Part shown: one piece after another, positions 1 through 11,978 of the stretch
How positions within the stretch are numbered: position 1 is the first letter of the stretch
How the letters are laid out: every line of letters starts with the position of its first letter
Assembly (NCBI GenBank): GCA_037833965.1
Contig: AP031358.1
Location: 5,836,001 to 5,900,000 of the forward strand
DNA: 64,000 bases
Reading direction: 5' to 3'
Origin: Marchantia polymorpha subsp. ruderalis
Taxonomy: Eukaryota > Streptophyta > Marchantiopsida > Marchantiales > Marchantiaceae
The notes under the pieces: generated by a model
What the model saw: only the letters and a program-made list of their open reading frames with translations
Database searches by the model: none
Told to the model about the DNA's origin: nothing
Made by a program: the position numbers and the translations under genes

Positions 1-599
1 AATCTTTTGCAAGAATTGTAAACATAATAAATTAAATTTTTTTTAAAATTTTTTTGGGTGCAGTTATATACTAATTCATCAAATATTGATTCTCATGAAA
101 AAATCCTGAAATATTATTTTTCTAAAATTATAAATATTTTATTTAAATATGAAAAGGCCTCATGATAGTGTAATACGGAAAAAATTTAAATTGAATCAAC
201 TTACTCTCATAGTTTATTTCTAAATCATGATCACACGTGATAAATGGGAATGTAGACTGAGATTAGATGGACAGAATAAAAGCATATAATATATATATAT
301 ATATAAATTATTGTCAACTAAACATGCAGTTTTGTAAACTGTGTAACTATGTCAGATACATGTGGAAAGAAACTGTTCCGACAGGGTATAGCTAATGATT
401 CATCTGACAGAATTGTTGGTTCAATAAAGAACCATGAGCGTCAGAGCCACAGGAATGTATGGAATAGTATTTTCAGTAGAGAAAAGTTGAACCGGATGCA
501 CGTCAAAGATTCGAGACAGACCGAAGAGATCGGACGAGAAATGCAACACATCGATGCAATACAGCTGTAAAGCAGAGAAGATAATTTCTCCCCCATTAC

Positions 600-1737
600 T
601 GTAAGGGAGTGAGCAAAAGAAACTGAACCGCGTAGCAGACCTGCAGGGGAAAGAGACCGAGACCCAAAATATATATATCCAACAATATAACATCCATTTC
701 TGCCCAATTTAGGAAAATATGTATTTTAATTAACGGAGGTAACGTGAAATCCCAAATAAAACCTGAAGGAAAGTAGGAGCAATGAATGATAACGACGATC
801 GTCCAACGCTAAGATGTAAAACGTTGGAAAATACGTGGTCGATCAAACCAACGTGGTACCCATCGAACTGCGAGAGAGAGAGAGAGAGAGAGAGAGGGAG
901 ACACGTTCACCAGTGCAACTTTGAGCGAGTGAACTCAGTGTGTACAGCTCATGGGACACAGTACAGTTCATGAAATCGTCCAGTGCTGACATACAAGACC
1001 TCGGTCCATACGTGGTCGATCGAATCAACGTGGTACATGGTGGTACGTGTTCTCTTTGTCGCAAGAGAAAGAGACATTTTCATGCCGCAGCTTCGAGGGC
1101 GTGACCTCGCTACGCACAGTACATTCTCGTCTCGCCCTAATATGGCAATAAAAAAGAAAAGAAAAGAAAAGAAAAGCATAATTAAGATAGACGATCTCGT
1201 AATCCGGACCAACGCCCACGAATTTACTATGCACGCACATGATCTTCGGTCCATATGTGGTCGATCAGATCAACGTGGTACCCATCAAACTCCTCTCTCT
1301 CTCTCTCTCTCTCTCGCAAGAGAAATAGACATTTTCATGCCGCAGCTTTGAGGGCGTAAACTCACCACGCACAGTACATAATCGTCTCGCCCTAAGATGG
1401 CAATAAAAAACATAATAGAATAGAAAAATAATTAAATTAGGATAGACGATCTTAGAATCCGGTCGAATTCACAATGCACAGCACATGGTCTTTTTTCGCG
1501 CACATTTTCCAACTTTGTATATCTTAGAGTTGGACGATCGTCGTTATCATTCGTTGATGCTACTTTTCCTCAGGTTTCTTCGAGATTTCACCTTACCTCC
1601 GTTTTTAAAAATACAGGTTTGCCTAAATTGGGCAGGAATGGATTGTTCTATTGTCGGAAATTATTTTTTATGTCTCGGGCTCTTTCCTCTGCAGGTCTGC
1701 TACGCGGTTCAGTTTCTTTTCTTCTATCACTCTAAGA
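600..1737. mobile_element. Foldback-type element with about 230-bp inverted arms
   Basis: The sequence near 600-833 is the imperfect reverse complement of 1502-1737. Both arms hold the same ordered landmarks, including GACGATCGTCGTTATCATTC, CCTAAATTGGGCAG and GCAGGTCTGCTACGCGGTTC on one strand. The interior of about 670 bp carries GA (872-896) and CT (1293-1314) microsatellites and three copies of a GGTCGATC..CAACGTGGTAC module. No coding sequence or transposase is visible and no target-site duplication could be fixed, so a MITE or foldback remnant is the best description. A simple segmental inversion duplication is the alternative. Confidence 0.55.
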
Positions 1738-2035
1738 TATAACTAGTTGGAAAAAGGAGAAGAAAACTCCTCCAGAGATGTGGTGCGGTCGACCATTCCA
1801 ACGCGGTACAGTACGAAGGGAAGAGAGAGAATGTCACACGGACCTCACTGCAGTGGAGCAGGCAGAAAACTCAGTTGGGAAGGGCGTGACCACGTAGATG
1901 GAGGGAGCGTTGCGGCATTGTAGGTGCGGTCGAAGGGGCGAGGTCCAAGAGAAGCGGGACAGAGAGAGCGAGAGAGGGAGGGCGTGAACTCACCACGCAT
2001 AGTACATTACCGTCTCGCCCTAATATGACAATAAA
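1129..2035 (+). repeat. Dispersed short module with CGTCTCGCCCTAA, three copies
   Basis: A module of about 70 bp beginning GAGGGCGTGA/GAACTC, running through ACGCACAGTACAT and ending CGTCTCGCCCTAATATGGCAA, occurs near 1097-1150, 1350-1405 and 1981-2035. Each copy is followed by an A-rich AATAAAA-type tract. It looks like the 3' end of a small repeated element, but the family is not recognised. Confidence 0.5.
1733..1972 (+). repeat. Direct repeat, distal copy (duplicated region upstream of cytochrome c1)
   Basis: Positions 1733-1972 are repeated at 2079-2318 with few changes. Shared landmarks are AACTAGTTGGAAAAAGGAG, GGTGCGGTCGACCATTCC, the GAGAGAGAAT tract and GGTGCGGTCGAAGGGGCGAG. The offset is about 346 bp. 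The distal copy is separated from the proximal copy by the CGTCTCGCCCTAA module and an AT-rich tail. Confidence 0.8.
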
Positions 2036-2078
2036 GAATAAAATAAAATAAGTAAATTAAAAATTAAAAATATTTAAA

Positions 2079-2318
2079 AAGATATAACTAGTTGGAAAAA
2101 GGAGAAGAAAACTCCTCCAGAGATGTGGTGCGGTCGACCATTCCAACGCGGTACAGTACGAGGGGAAGAGAGAGAATTTCACACAGGCCTCCTCACTGCA
2201 GTGAAGCAGGCAGAGAACGCAGTTGGGGAGAAAGAGACCACGTAGGTGCATAGAAGGAGCATTCTAGGTGCGGTCGAAGGGGCGAGGTCCGAGAGAAGCG
2301 GGCCAGAGAGAGCGAGGA
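2079..2318 (+). repeat. Direct repeat, proximal copy; probable promoter/5' UTR of the cytochrome c1 gene
   Basis: This is the gene-proximal copy of the 1733-1972 repeat. It is followed by a purine-rich GAGA leader up to the start codon at 2642. GA-rich leaders are common in plant housekeeping genes. No TATA box is visible here, so transcription probably starts diffusely between about 2200 and 2500; that placement is inference. Confidence 0.5.
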
Positions 2319-2641
2319 GCGAGAGGGAGAGGGTGGCCGAATTTGGCCGCGAGCGGGAGGAGGAAGAGGACGAGAGGACGAGGCCTGCGGAAGAAGAAGG
2401 GGAGCGAGGGAGAAGGAGGAATCCTTGAGAGGCCGATCTGCGACTCACTGAGAGCGTGGGGGCGTCGCGTCGGGCACGAGGTCGGGGGCGAAGGGGAAAA
2501 GGGACTAGACAGCCCCAGGGACAGGCAGCAGCTGCAGCGCAGAGCACGAGCACGAGCCAGCGAGTGGAGGAGCGGGCGGAGCGACCATCTTCGGGCACGC
2601 GAGGGTCGTCGTCGTTGTGGTCGTTCGGTGGGTTGTCAACA

Positions 2642-5600
2642 ATGGCGAGCAGGGGGGCGGGCTCGCTGGGCAGGGCTGCGTCGCGCTTCGTGGGATTGCT
2701 GAACTCGAGGGCCGCCGCTTGCCAGGTGAGGCTCGTCAGGTGAGCACCAGCCAGATGTTGGTGTCGAATCGTGCGCGCGAGGGACGAGTGCGCGACTTGA
2801 GATTCGCGGTCGAGTTGAGTCGAGTCGGGACGGGGTGGGGCGGGGCGATCGACTGGTTCGTTTGATGTTTGTTGGGTGATGCGGGATTGATTGCCCGAGC
2901 GACGGTCTTTTTTGAGATTGCGATCTGCCGGGTGGGATTAGCTTGCTGGGATTTGGATTCCTGTTCTTTCTCCGGGCGTCATTGTTGGTTTCGCGAGGAT
3001 CTGCTTTCCGATGTAGTCTGCTCCGCTTTTCGGAATTCAAGGAGTGATTCACGCGCCCCTCTCGCAGTATTGCCAGTTGTCCGAACCTCGTCTTTGTGTC
3101 CTCCGTTGACCTAGTTTTGATTGTCGTTGTGTTCTCCTGCGTTCGGTGCTCACGGTGGACGATTTCACTTGTGCTCACCTCCACTCTCTTGAATTCCGAC
3201 ACGCATGTAGCTTCACGGTGAGGAATCGTATGTGTGACTGTCTGGCTGCTCATACTATCTGGCCCACAGATTTAGGGAATTTCGCTGATGGGGGCAAGAA
3301 ACCACTGCTGGCCGTTATCAATCAGGTCGAAATAGACGGGGTTGGAAAAAGTTAGTGATGCCCGTCTCAAGAAAGTCTAGTTTGTCAAATTATGGACTTG
3401 TGTGTATTTTCTGTTGCCGATAGCTGTTCTGTTTTCTTAGTATTCTTATCACTATGCACGGGTTCTGACTTCCGTGGATGTTGTGGACTTGTTGCCCTTT
3501 CAGCCCGATTGTGTAAATAGTGGCCTTGAGATTTTGAAGTTATTTTAAATGTTTAATCAAAATTTTTCGTTCAAAGGAAAGCTAAGAAATTATATTCAAC
3601 AAGGTGTCGAGTTACATTCTGTTGCAGTGAGCAGATTCACATCTTGTGAACTCTTCAAACAGTATTCAGTTGTCCATCTGAATAGCAGATTGAGGATCTA
3701 GCTGACCGAAAGGGTGGATTTCTCATCGGACCCATGATCTGTTATCGCTTCCGGTTTCCGGTTTCAGCTTGAGAACACATGGAAATGTTTATTTTTTTTT
3801 GGGGTCTCAGGGAAAACCTTTTAGTGCTGTCGAACACATTTCGGACCGAGGTCACTGTAATACTCGAATTGACGGCTGGTATGAGTAATGTGACATAAGG
3901 CGGTTCTTAGTTTTTGAATTGTTTTGAATGGCCTTAAAAGCATGTCCCGCATCTGCTAATCTAACTGTTGCGCCCAGCCTTGGTTCCACAGTCTTGCCTC
4001 GTGTTTGTTAGTCGTGTGTTAGATCGGGTTACATTTCTGAACGTTGGAAATATGGGATGTGGAGAATCATGAGGTTATAGAATTACGTGCATGAGCTGGT
4101 TATACTTCACTGATAGTCCCAAGTAGCTGAAGATCACATTACCTGCTGTTGTTGGTGCATGCTTGTGAGAAATGCTTTGCCACTTCAGGCGGGACCATCC
4201 ATCTGTAGTAAATGCACTGTAGTAATGTGAGCTAAACCCGTGTGTGGACAGCCAAACCCAGCAGTTCAGGCTTTGGCGGCGAAGGAAGGAAACACGGAAA
4301 GGGAGAGCACGGCAAGCAAAGTTGGAAGAGCTGCAGCTCTAGTTGGGGCAGGAGTCACCGGTCTTTTGGGATTCACCGGTGTAGTTTACGCTGATGAGGC
4401 AGAGCACGGACTCGCTTCACCAGATTACCCATGGCCCCACAACGGCATCATGAGCTCCTACGACCATGCCTCGTAAGGACCGGACTGAATGTTACTATCT
4501 TTTGAGCCAGGTTGCAGTTGTTTTCACATGTATTCTGTAGACGATTTTACCATACTAGCAATAACGAGTGAAGCCACGTCTAGAGGATAAATATGTAGAT
4601 TATCCTATGAATTGGTTGGTAAGAATGGGTGCAACCATTTGTTAATCAAATCGGTCGATGTGGCAGAATTCGCCGTGGTCATCAGGTATATCAGCAGGTT
4701 TGTGCAGCATGCCACAGTATGTCCTTGGTCGCATACCGTGATTTGATTGGTGTAGCATACACGGAGGATGAGGTTAAGTGCTTGGCTGCCGAAATCGAAG
4801 TAGAGGATGGACCCAACGATGAGGGTGAGATGTTCCAACGCCCTGGGAAGCCCAGTGACCACTTCCAAAAGCCCTATGCCAACGAGAACGCAGCACGATT
4901 TGCGAATGGTGGTGCATACCCCCCAGACTTGAGTTTGATCACGAAGGTACATTTCACACTCATAATTCTTGTGGTTCTCTGTCTCTAATCATGTGTTCAG
5001 AGGCAAATGTCTACAAAAAGTCCAAAACTGAGAGAGATGGGTTTGCTAATCATCAGTAAGTGAGGATGTTCACGATTTTTCTCGAAGGAATATAAAATAA
5101 CTCAGGGCATCAGGACATTAGTACTGTACGCCACAGTTAGGGGTCAATTTTGCTGCAAGGCTGACTGGTACATAACTCCCTTCAGGCTGTCTCCTGACTC
5201 GAATTAGGTTGTCATTTACGTATCTGTTTAAATGTGTCCTTACGGGGTCCGATAAACAGAGGCATGAATGAAATCACATGAACACTTTTTTTTGGTTTTA
5301 TTTCGAGGGATGTTGCTGTTCAGTGAGTATTGTTGTATTGAAGCTTTTTATAAAATCATTGAGGATTCCGTCTCTGTGACGTATGCAGGCCCGTCACAAC
5401 GGTCAAAACTACGTTTTTGCCTTACTGACTGGATACCGTGAGCCTCCAGCGGGAGTCTCTGTAAGTCATTTCACTCTGCTGGTTCAAGTTTTTATTCTAC
5501 TGTGCTATTGCATCAACTTTGGTACTTACCACTGTCGGGGAGCATCGTTCTTGGTTTTCTTCTGCCATTTTCTAGTTTGTCATTTTCTGACTGCGTCGTA

Positions 5601-6374
5601 CGCAGGTGAGGGAAGGTTTGCACTACAACCCTTACTTCCCAGGAGGCGCCATTGCGATGCCCAAGATGCTTACAGACGGAGGAGTGGAGTACGAAGATGG
5701 TACTGCCGCAACGGAGTCTCAGGTAAATACTTGAAATGATAAGTCACTAATGTCACTGGTTTATTAGCGGGCTGTCAATTCTCCCAGAATTTCATCCCAA
5801 TATTTCTAACGTCAGCAACGTCTTTGTACACCTGTGTAATATCAATGAGTAAATCTAAGTTGGCTTTGTTTTGAGCAGATGGCGAAGGATGTCGTGACCT
5901 TTTTGTCTTGGGCAGCAGAACCGGAAATGGACGAGCGCAAGCTGGTAAGTCCTGGCTTAGTTCGAACAGAAAAGTATGTCTCGGGCATTTGGATGACAAG
6001 TGTCGTTATGCCACTCATGTCCCCATTTATGACGCGCTACTTCTTGATTTCATGACAGCGGATTCGTCTCACAGTTAAAGTTTCTGAACTGTTGAGACGG
6101 TGAAATTTGGTTGGTTTGTTGTTCAATTCAACAACAAATTGGTGTTGGTAAACTACAATTTGTCGGCCTCACACTCTAGTTAATGTCAATCTTGTGATGC
6201 CTTGTTTCTTGTCAGAATTATATTTGATGTCACTCTATCGTTGTGGCGAATGTGTAGATGGGCTTCAAGTGGATTTTTGCCCTTTCTCTTGCTCTTCTGC
6301 AAGCAGTTTACTACAAGAGGTGGAAGTGGGCCCCTATCAAGTCGAGAAGGGTTGTCTCGGATATCGTGAACTGA
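2642..6374 (+). CDS. CYC1: Cytochrome c1, haem protein of mitochondrial complex III (seven exons)
   Basis: Exons are 2642-2725, 4252-4472, 4667-4946, 5389-5460, 5606-5722, 5879-5944 and 6258-6374, all with GT..AG introns; joined they encode 318 aa. Cytochrome c1 passes electrons from the Rieske protein to cytochrome c in the inner mitochondrial membrane. Residues 1-75 form a bipartite presequence: a basic, Ser/Ala-rich start, then a hydrophobic sorting stretch [16 protein letters not shown]. The mature part starts near DEAEHGL. Haem is attached through CAACH (C114, C117, H118), with M237 in GGAIAMPKM as the likely axial ligand. A C-terminal membrane anchor spans about 283-302, followed by a basic tail ending DIVN. 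Length and motif order match plant cytochrome c1. The start ATG is the first in the leader frame. Exon 1 joins in phase 0 (ACQ|PNP); a second donor at 2740 would shift the frame and was not used. No defect is seen. Confidence 0.95.
2726..4251 (+). other. Long first intron of the cytochrome c1 gene (1526 bp)
   Basis: The intron starts GTGAGG directly after the presequence exon and ends in a GGACAG acceptor. It is far longer than the other five introns (194, 442, 145, 156 and 313 bp). It contains no frame that resembles a protein. Long first introns in plant housekeeping genes often carry transcription-enhancing elements, but nothing specific can be pointed to here. Confidence 0.8.
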
Positions 6375-9300
6375 AGAAAGCATCGTTCCTGTTGCGTGAT
6401 TTTGCTCGAAACCATCTATCTCATGATTTGGTGCATGTGGTACAGTTGTCTCTAGTTACAACACATGCTCTCTTAGCAATGAGTTGAGTGCTGATTATCT
6501 CTTTACTCGGATTGTCGAAGAGAGGCTTGGGATTCTTGATACGAAGTTTGAGTCACCCACCGTCGGCACTTCGTCAAAACTCTCTATCTATTTACCATAG
6601 AATGGAGTGCCTACCCTGGGCAATTCCGGAGGTCTGTAGAAATTCTGCAGTGAATTATCTCGAATGATGTTGATTATCACAGTGGAAGCTAAATATATTC
6701 CTTTTCTTTAGGTCTCAAGCTGTGATTGAATCATCTGAAGCCAAGAGAACTGCGCAGATTGTGCAGTTCTGTAAGAGCAATATCTAGTATTTTTGACAAT
6801 CATCTGTTGAGACTCTGTTCGAGTCCCCCAAGCCCCTCAGAGATGGTGGGAGTGAAGGCTGAAAGGCTTTGACATTTAGGTACAAATTATTAATAAGACT
6901 GTCGACCGACCACCGGATCTGGACATCAAACACGGAACTGTTTCTGAATTACAAAATGAGCCCCGAAGTTTTGTCGATGGTTGTATATGTGTGGCCCTGT
7001 TGGTCGCCCAGAGTGTCCACCGTGAAAATGTCGAAGCTACATATCCATTGTTTGTTTAATAGTCATGAGCTGTCGCGAGACTGATGTTGATGTTGTCCTA
7101 AACATCCTAAAAACGTTTGAATCCATTGTGTTGAGCACTGAAAGGGCTTTTTCTTGCGACACTCACTTCTGTTTACAGTCAGTCGGGGTTCAGTCATCGT
7201 GTAAATAGGTGGATGTTGTCATCTGTCGAATGTCTCTATTGTTCTGCCGAGTAATATTCGGAGTTTTGTGCGATGGTGAATTGCACATCATGGATTTGCT
7301 TGGCGCACTTCTTCAAATCAAGCAGCTTTGATGGGCCATTAGGTTTTAGGTCGACTGCTACTGAGCTGGCGGAAAGTTCCACCAGTGAGAATCTTTGGCG
7401 ACATGAATAGTGGGAGAGGGCAACAATGTCTTCTGGTTGTCTACCTACTGATGGATGTTTGTACGTGAGCCTGAAAATAGGCCGTCTGTTGGAAGTTGTC
7501 GAAGAGTCAGTTGGTTGCGTTATACCCGCAATTCGGGGTTCATTCTAATTCTATGGTGTCGACCTGACGTAAAACGTGAACTTCGGCCTGAATATAGTGC
7601 TGGCTGTCGGCTAGGGATGTTTGGCCCGCCATGTTGTGCTATTAATCTATGTTGTGTGTTTACAAGTTTAAGAGGGAAGCGGGAGAACGAAGAGGAGAGT
7701 TTCTGTCTGTTCTAAACCTCTGAAGTTCTTTAGTCTTAAATATGGACTGTCGTAGGACGATCAAGAAAGCTCTTCACTAACCGGAATTTCGAAGTCGCAT
7801 GTCGTTTCGAAAAGAGGATCTGACGTGAGCAAATTGTGATACACGGAGGTCGTGAGACAATGGTGGCCTTATTCTTCCTAGTGCAACCACACCGTAGGAC
7901 ATATCTGCCAGGATGGATGTAAAAAACTACAGGCAGGATACAGGATCATACTATAATTGTTTTGCTTCACGATAATACAACAAGAGTGACAAGGACTGAT
8001 ATGATTTCACTCACTGATATGGTTTACTCTCATCACTAATAACTTTTTTTATTTTTTTTTATTATTATTTTCAAGCCCACAAACAAATCAGTAACAGAAC
8101 ATAGTACTTTCCACAATCGAAAAGCTCTCTAGTTTAATTAAAATGTAAAGCCAATTTGAGATCTATGTGGTTATCTTATACACAATCAAACAAATCCTCC
8201 AAATCCTCCAGATTATTATGGTACTCAAAATGTTTGAACATAAATACAGTACCGCGATGCCTGATCTCATATGCCTCTGAAACCGTCATCAGCAACCTCA
8301 ACTGGTTTGGGTTGGGTACATTTCCCGAGCCCATTGCCTGAATTACGCCAATTAGTTCTTGCTTGCACTAGAAGAGTTCACCTCGGTAATTAACTTCTCT
8401 GCTCCGCACTTCAAGCCACAATCTTAAGAAGTGCAGTTGGCTTACAATCTTTTGTTTCCATAAACTAGAGGTAAGAATCTCCCATGCTAGGGACACGCAC
8501 TGCAACGTTTATTATCCATATAGGCCCTAAGAAAATAACAATGGTGGCCGTTTCAACACGAGGAAGTGTTAAAAGAAATTGAGTAACAAATTTAACCTTC
8601 TGAATTTCCAATCAATGCGCAATATCTTTTGTCTGCAAGACGTCACATTCACTAACTTGAACTTAATGGACGCCCTTCGCCCGAAATCGATTCATTTTCG
8701 AGCTTTAAGTTACCGGAAGCAGTTCTAGTTGTGGTTGTAGACATTTGATTCAGAAATCCCAACTCAGAAAGCAAAATTCTTTGCCCCTGGGCGATTGATT
8801 AGCTTCTGTAGTCGAGGATACCGGCCTCACGATGGTTGTCAGTTCCCGAACAACAAGAGAAAAGGAAATTCATTAGAGACAACGCTGAAGCAGTGGGCTC
8901 GAAATGCATCAAGTCCTCGTGTAATCGAAGAGCCTGTCATGCAGAAAAAAAGTTCTAAGAAACCTTAACGTACTGATGCATCCAAGGCTCGGCTTGCTAC
9001 GTACGTCTGCATTGGATTTGATCTTGCTTGATGCAACAAGCTCTTTGTTAATCTTGTGCAATCCCAGTTCATGTCCCCTGACATCGAGTACGGGAGATGA
9101 GTCAAGTTCGCAGAGCCGGCGATCCGATGATATGCTCACTCAAGACATTGAGGATTTTGTTTGCCCAAGCGTAATTTATAATAGCCCAAATTCCAACTTA
9201 GGAGACCAAGAGACATGAGCATGAGTGTTTGTATGGAACCTTGAAAGAAATAAGACAACAACATGCGCACGAGAAACTCAAGATCCTCTATAAAATCCAA

Positions 9301-10474
9301 AGTGTTGTTTCGGATACAAGAAACTCAACCTCGATCGAGGGATACAGAGGAAGAAATTTTAGCAACAAAATTAGTATTATACACTTTCATTAAGAAAAGA
9401 TGAGTTATGAATTATGCAGATGAGCTCGGAAAGAATCCATAGAACGAATCCATGGAAATTACAACATTAAATTGCAACCCACTCTACACACTCCACTTCA
9501 TTAACTTATACGTGACAGTGATGCTACCACCGTAATTGCCAGTATGCAGTGGGCTCATTCTCTAAGAAAATATAATTTGCCATAGGCGGCCTTCCTCCTA
9601 AGATGGATTGAGACCTTACAAAATAATCTTGCTTAGAAAAATTCTTGGATTACTGCCCTGTGCAATTCGAGCGTCACATAAATACCTTTTTATTCACAAT
9701 TTAGGAGCTTCTTCAGCACGACCAATGCCAGTGAAGTAGGCATTTTGCACAACCCGGTTGCAATCAGGATATAGCACGTGGACGGAACTGGAGTGGTGTT
9801 GACTCTCGGGCTAGCTCGTTGGAAACCGACTACCCTCGTCGAGGATGTGCTCCGGACCCGGTTGCCTTCGGTAAATGGAAGGACAATGCAAGCGGAATGA
9901 GGCAAATTTTGGAAAAGATGGAAATTATACAGAGAAATCCTTCACAGAAAATTAGGATGGCAATTAGACAAGGGCCGTGGCGGACTGAATTTATGGCTGC
10001 AGAACTGTGAGGTCGAAGTTAGCGAAGAAGGCGTGCTGGAGATGAAGTTTGGTGCCTGAAACTGTTCGATATGTTCCGCGCAGCTTTGTGTCATGGAGTG
10101 GAGTGGTGTGCTTTGATGTGAATTCATGGGTTGCAAAGTGCAATACGACAGCTCAATCTTCTGTGGGGTAGACTTGAACACGCAGCTCACACTTATGACA
10201 GCTTTCCACGTGCTGTACTAACATTGAAACCTCTCATAAAGGGTCCTCGATCAGGGGGATTATTTTGCGACTCAAGCTTACACGAGACTCGTCACGTGGA
10301 CCAGAAACAGAAGTTACGAACTAGCAAGAAATCATGTTTCCTATGTCTCACGAGGGAATTCTAAGCCAGGTGAGTTGGAGGTCAATGCAAGAGGACCATG
10401 GCCTTCCTGGATTTGAGGAGAGATATTTAAGATAGCAACTGCACTACAGCCTCTGACTTTTCACGAATTGTTGT
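6375..10474. other. Intergenic region, no gene recognised
   Basis: The first few hundred bases are presumably the 3' UTR of cytochrome c1. Beyond that, only short open frames of under about 90 codons occur on either strand. None has a recognisable motif, and neighbouring frames are full of stops. The pair of frames near 8976-9218 (+) and 8909-9139 (-) was examined and not identified. Low-complexity T and A runs occur near 8046-8070. Confidence 0.6.
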
Positions 10475-10562
10475 CATGGTTGAGAGGAAAAGAATGATTC
10501 AAAATCGGAGCATCATGACAACGATTCTCCGATTTTGAATCTTTCTTCTTCTCTCAACCATG
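10475..10562. ncRNA. 88-bp foldback resembling a plant microRNA precursor
   Basis: Left arm 10475-10510 and right arm 10527-10562 pair at 33 of 36 positions around a 16-nt loop. The three mismatches sit near the middle of the stem. Arm length, small loop and few mismatches fit the shape of a plant miRNA precursor. I do not recognise a conserved miRNA family in either arm, and the strand of transcription is unknown. A miniature inverted-repeat element is the main alternative. Confidence 0.35.
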
Positions 10563-11978
10563 AAACCCAGAAGATTTCTGTGCTCGGCTACCTTGAAAAC
10601 AAGATCATTTCTTTGTTCATCGATCTTCTTCTGCTCTCATCATCCACTGGCCTCTGAAGAAGATGTTACCACAGCTTTCTGCGGAAAACTTTGTGGATCT
10701 AGGCCGAACGTGGATTCAGAATTTCACGAATGACGAACTCCACTCACTTTTCAGCCAGGACAGCACCAACCGAAGCAGTAAAGTTGCTGGGCCCTTGAAG
10801 CCGCTCGTCCATGAAGATTTAACTTCACTGGGAAGCTAACTGACAACTAGAATCCTTTTCATAGGTGCTGGACGAGGACGTTTCTTCTCGAGACCATGTA
10901 TCTGTTTCGGACACTTGATCTGAGTGACGAGTAATACGTTGTACTCAGAAGAGATTCCGTGCGTTGTTGTGCGCAGACTGCCGAGTTTTAGTCAGTGGGC
11001 TGTTCCCTATTTTCACAGCAAATGTCCGGAGAAGTTTTTTTTGAATGGAGAATCAGAAAATTTCACTATGCACTGCCGTTGGAACATTCTCTCCTGTTCT
11101 GCGCTTTGAGAAACGGGTGATGGGGGCGCTGCTGTGACTAATACTACAACTGTTCTGTTCTGACTCGCAATTAAGGCAGCAACCTGTCAGTCGACGGTTG
11201 TGTGAGAAAGCTCACGAGGAATGAGCAGCATTCAAGACTCTGCTAGAGATTAGTTAGTTAATTGGCATAGGACCGAATGTAAGCAGTGCAATGGTTCGAC
11301 CGACGTAGACGTTCCAAGACATGCCTCTGACTTAGACACTGTTATCGATGTTAGTGTCTGATAACCAGTTCGTATGATGACGAATTTGCAATAGCTTGAC
11401 ATCTGAATAAGGACCCGAGCTTCCAGTGATCCCTGAAATAAGAATATTGACTTCGACGTTCGACGAATTTCGTAAAGAATGGATGATTATGGTACAAAGC
11501 TTAGCCCATAAGAGCTCGAAATCATGCACGTATACGAATCTCCCCTTTGAGAAGGACACTGAAGAAAACTTTTGAGGAAACAAATGTTTTATTGTATACT
11601 GGGGGCACTTTTTCAATTAAACCATGGCTCACTATACATAAATTTCGCATCAAAGTACAAGAACTGTTTAGTTTTCTTCAGGTGTACTATGGACAATGAC
11701 AATCTCACCTCTTCTCACTTCCCGATCTGTCTTGTGCTTTCCTTCGCGGGAAGGCACTGATTTTCTCCCCTTGTTCCTACGGTCCTCACGGACCCTCACC
11801 ATTTGATATCATCTGCTCTTCGCTCTCTTCGTCCTCAAAATCCTACTTCTGGTCCGAGGCTTCTTGGCCTAGGGGCTGCATCGCCTTTTGAATCTCTCTC
11901 ACACACGCGCTCGCTGTACAGACAGGCTACAAAAGAGACATGGTCGGATCGAACATGGGCGGGGCAAAATGCTCAGAT
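10563..11978. other. Intergenic, downstream flank of the first multicopper oxidase
   Basis: No gene is recognised. The part nearest 11978 (read on the minus strand) is probably the 3' UTR and polyadenylation region of the multicopper oxidase gene. Short frames here, such as 11332-11616 (-), have no recognisable features. Confidence 0.5.

Noticed and set aside
2726-2739. Alternative donor at 2740 for exon 1 of cytochrome c1
   Set aside because: It would leave exon 1 in phase 2, incompatible with the phase-0 start of exon 2 at 4252.
2179-3253. Minus-strand frames of 139 and 205 codons opposite the cytochrome c1 leader, exon 1 and intron 1
   Set aside because: Compositional: they lie opposite GA-rich leader and a known exon, with no domain.
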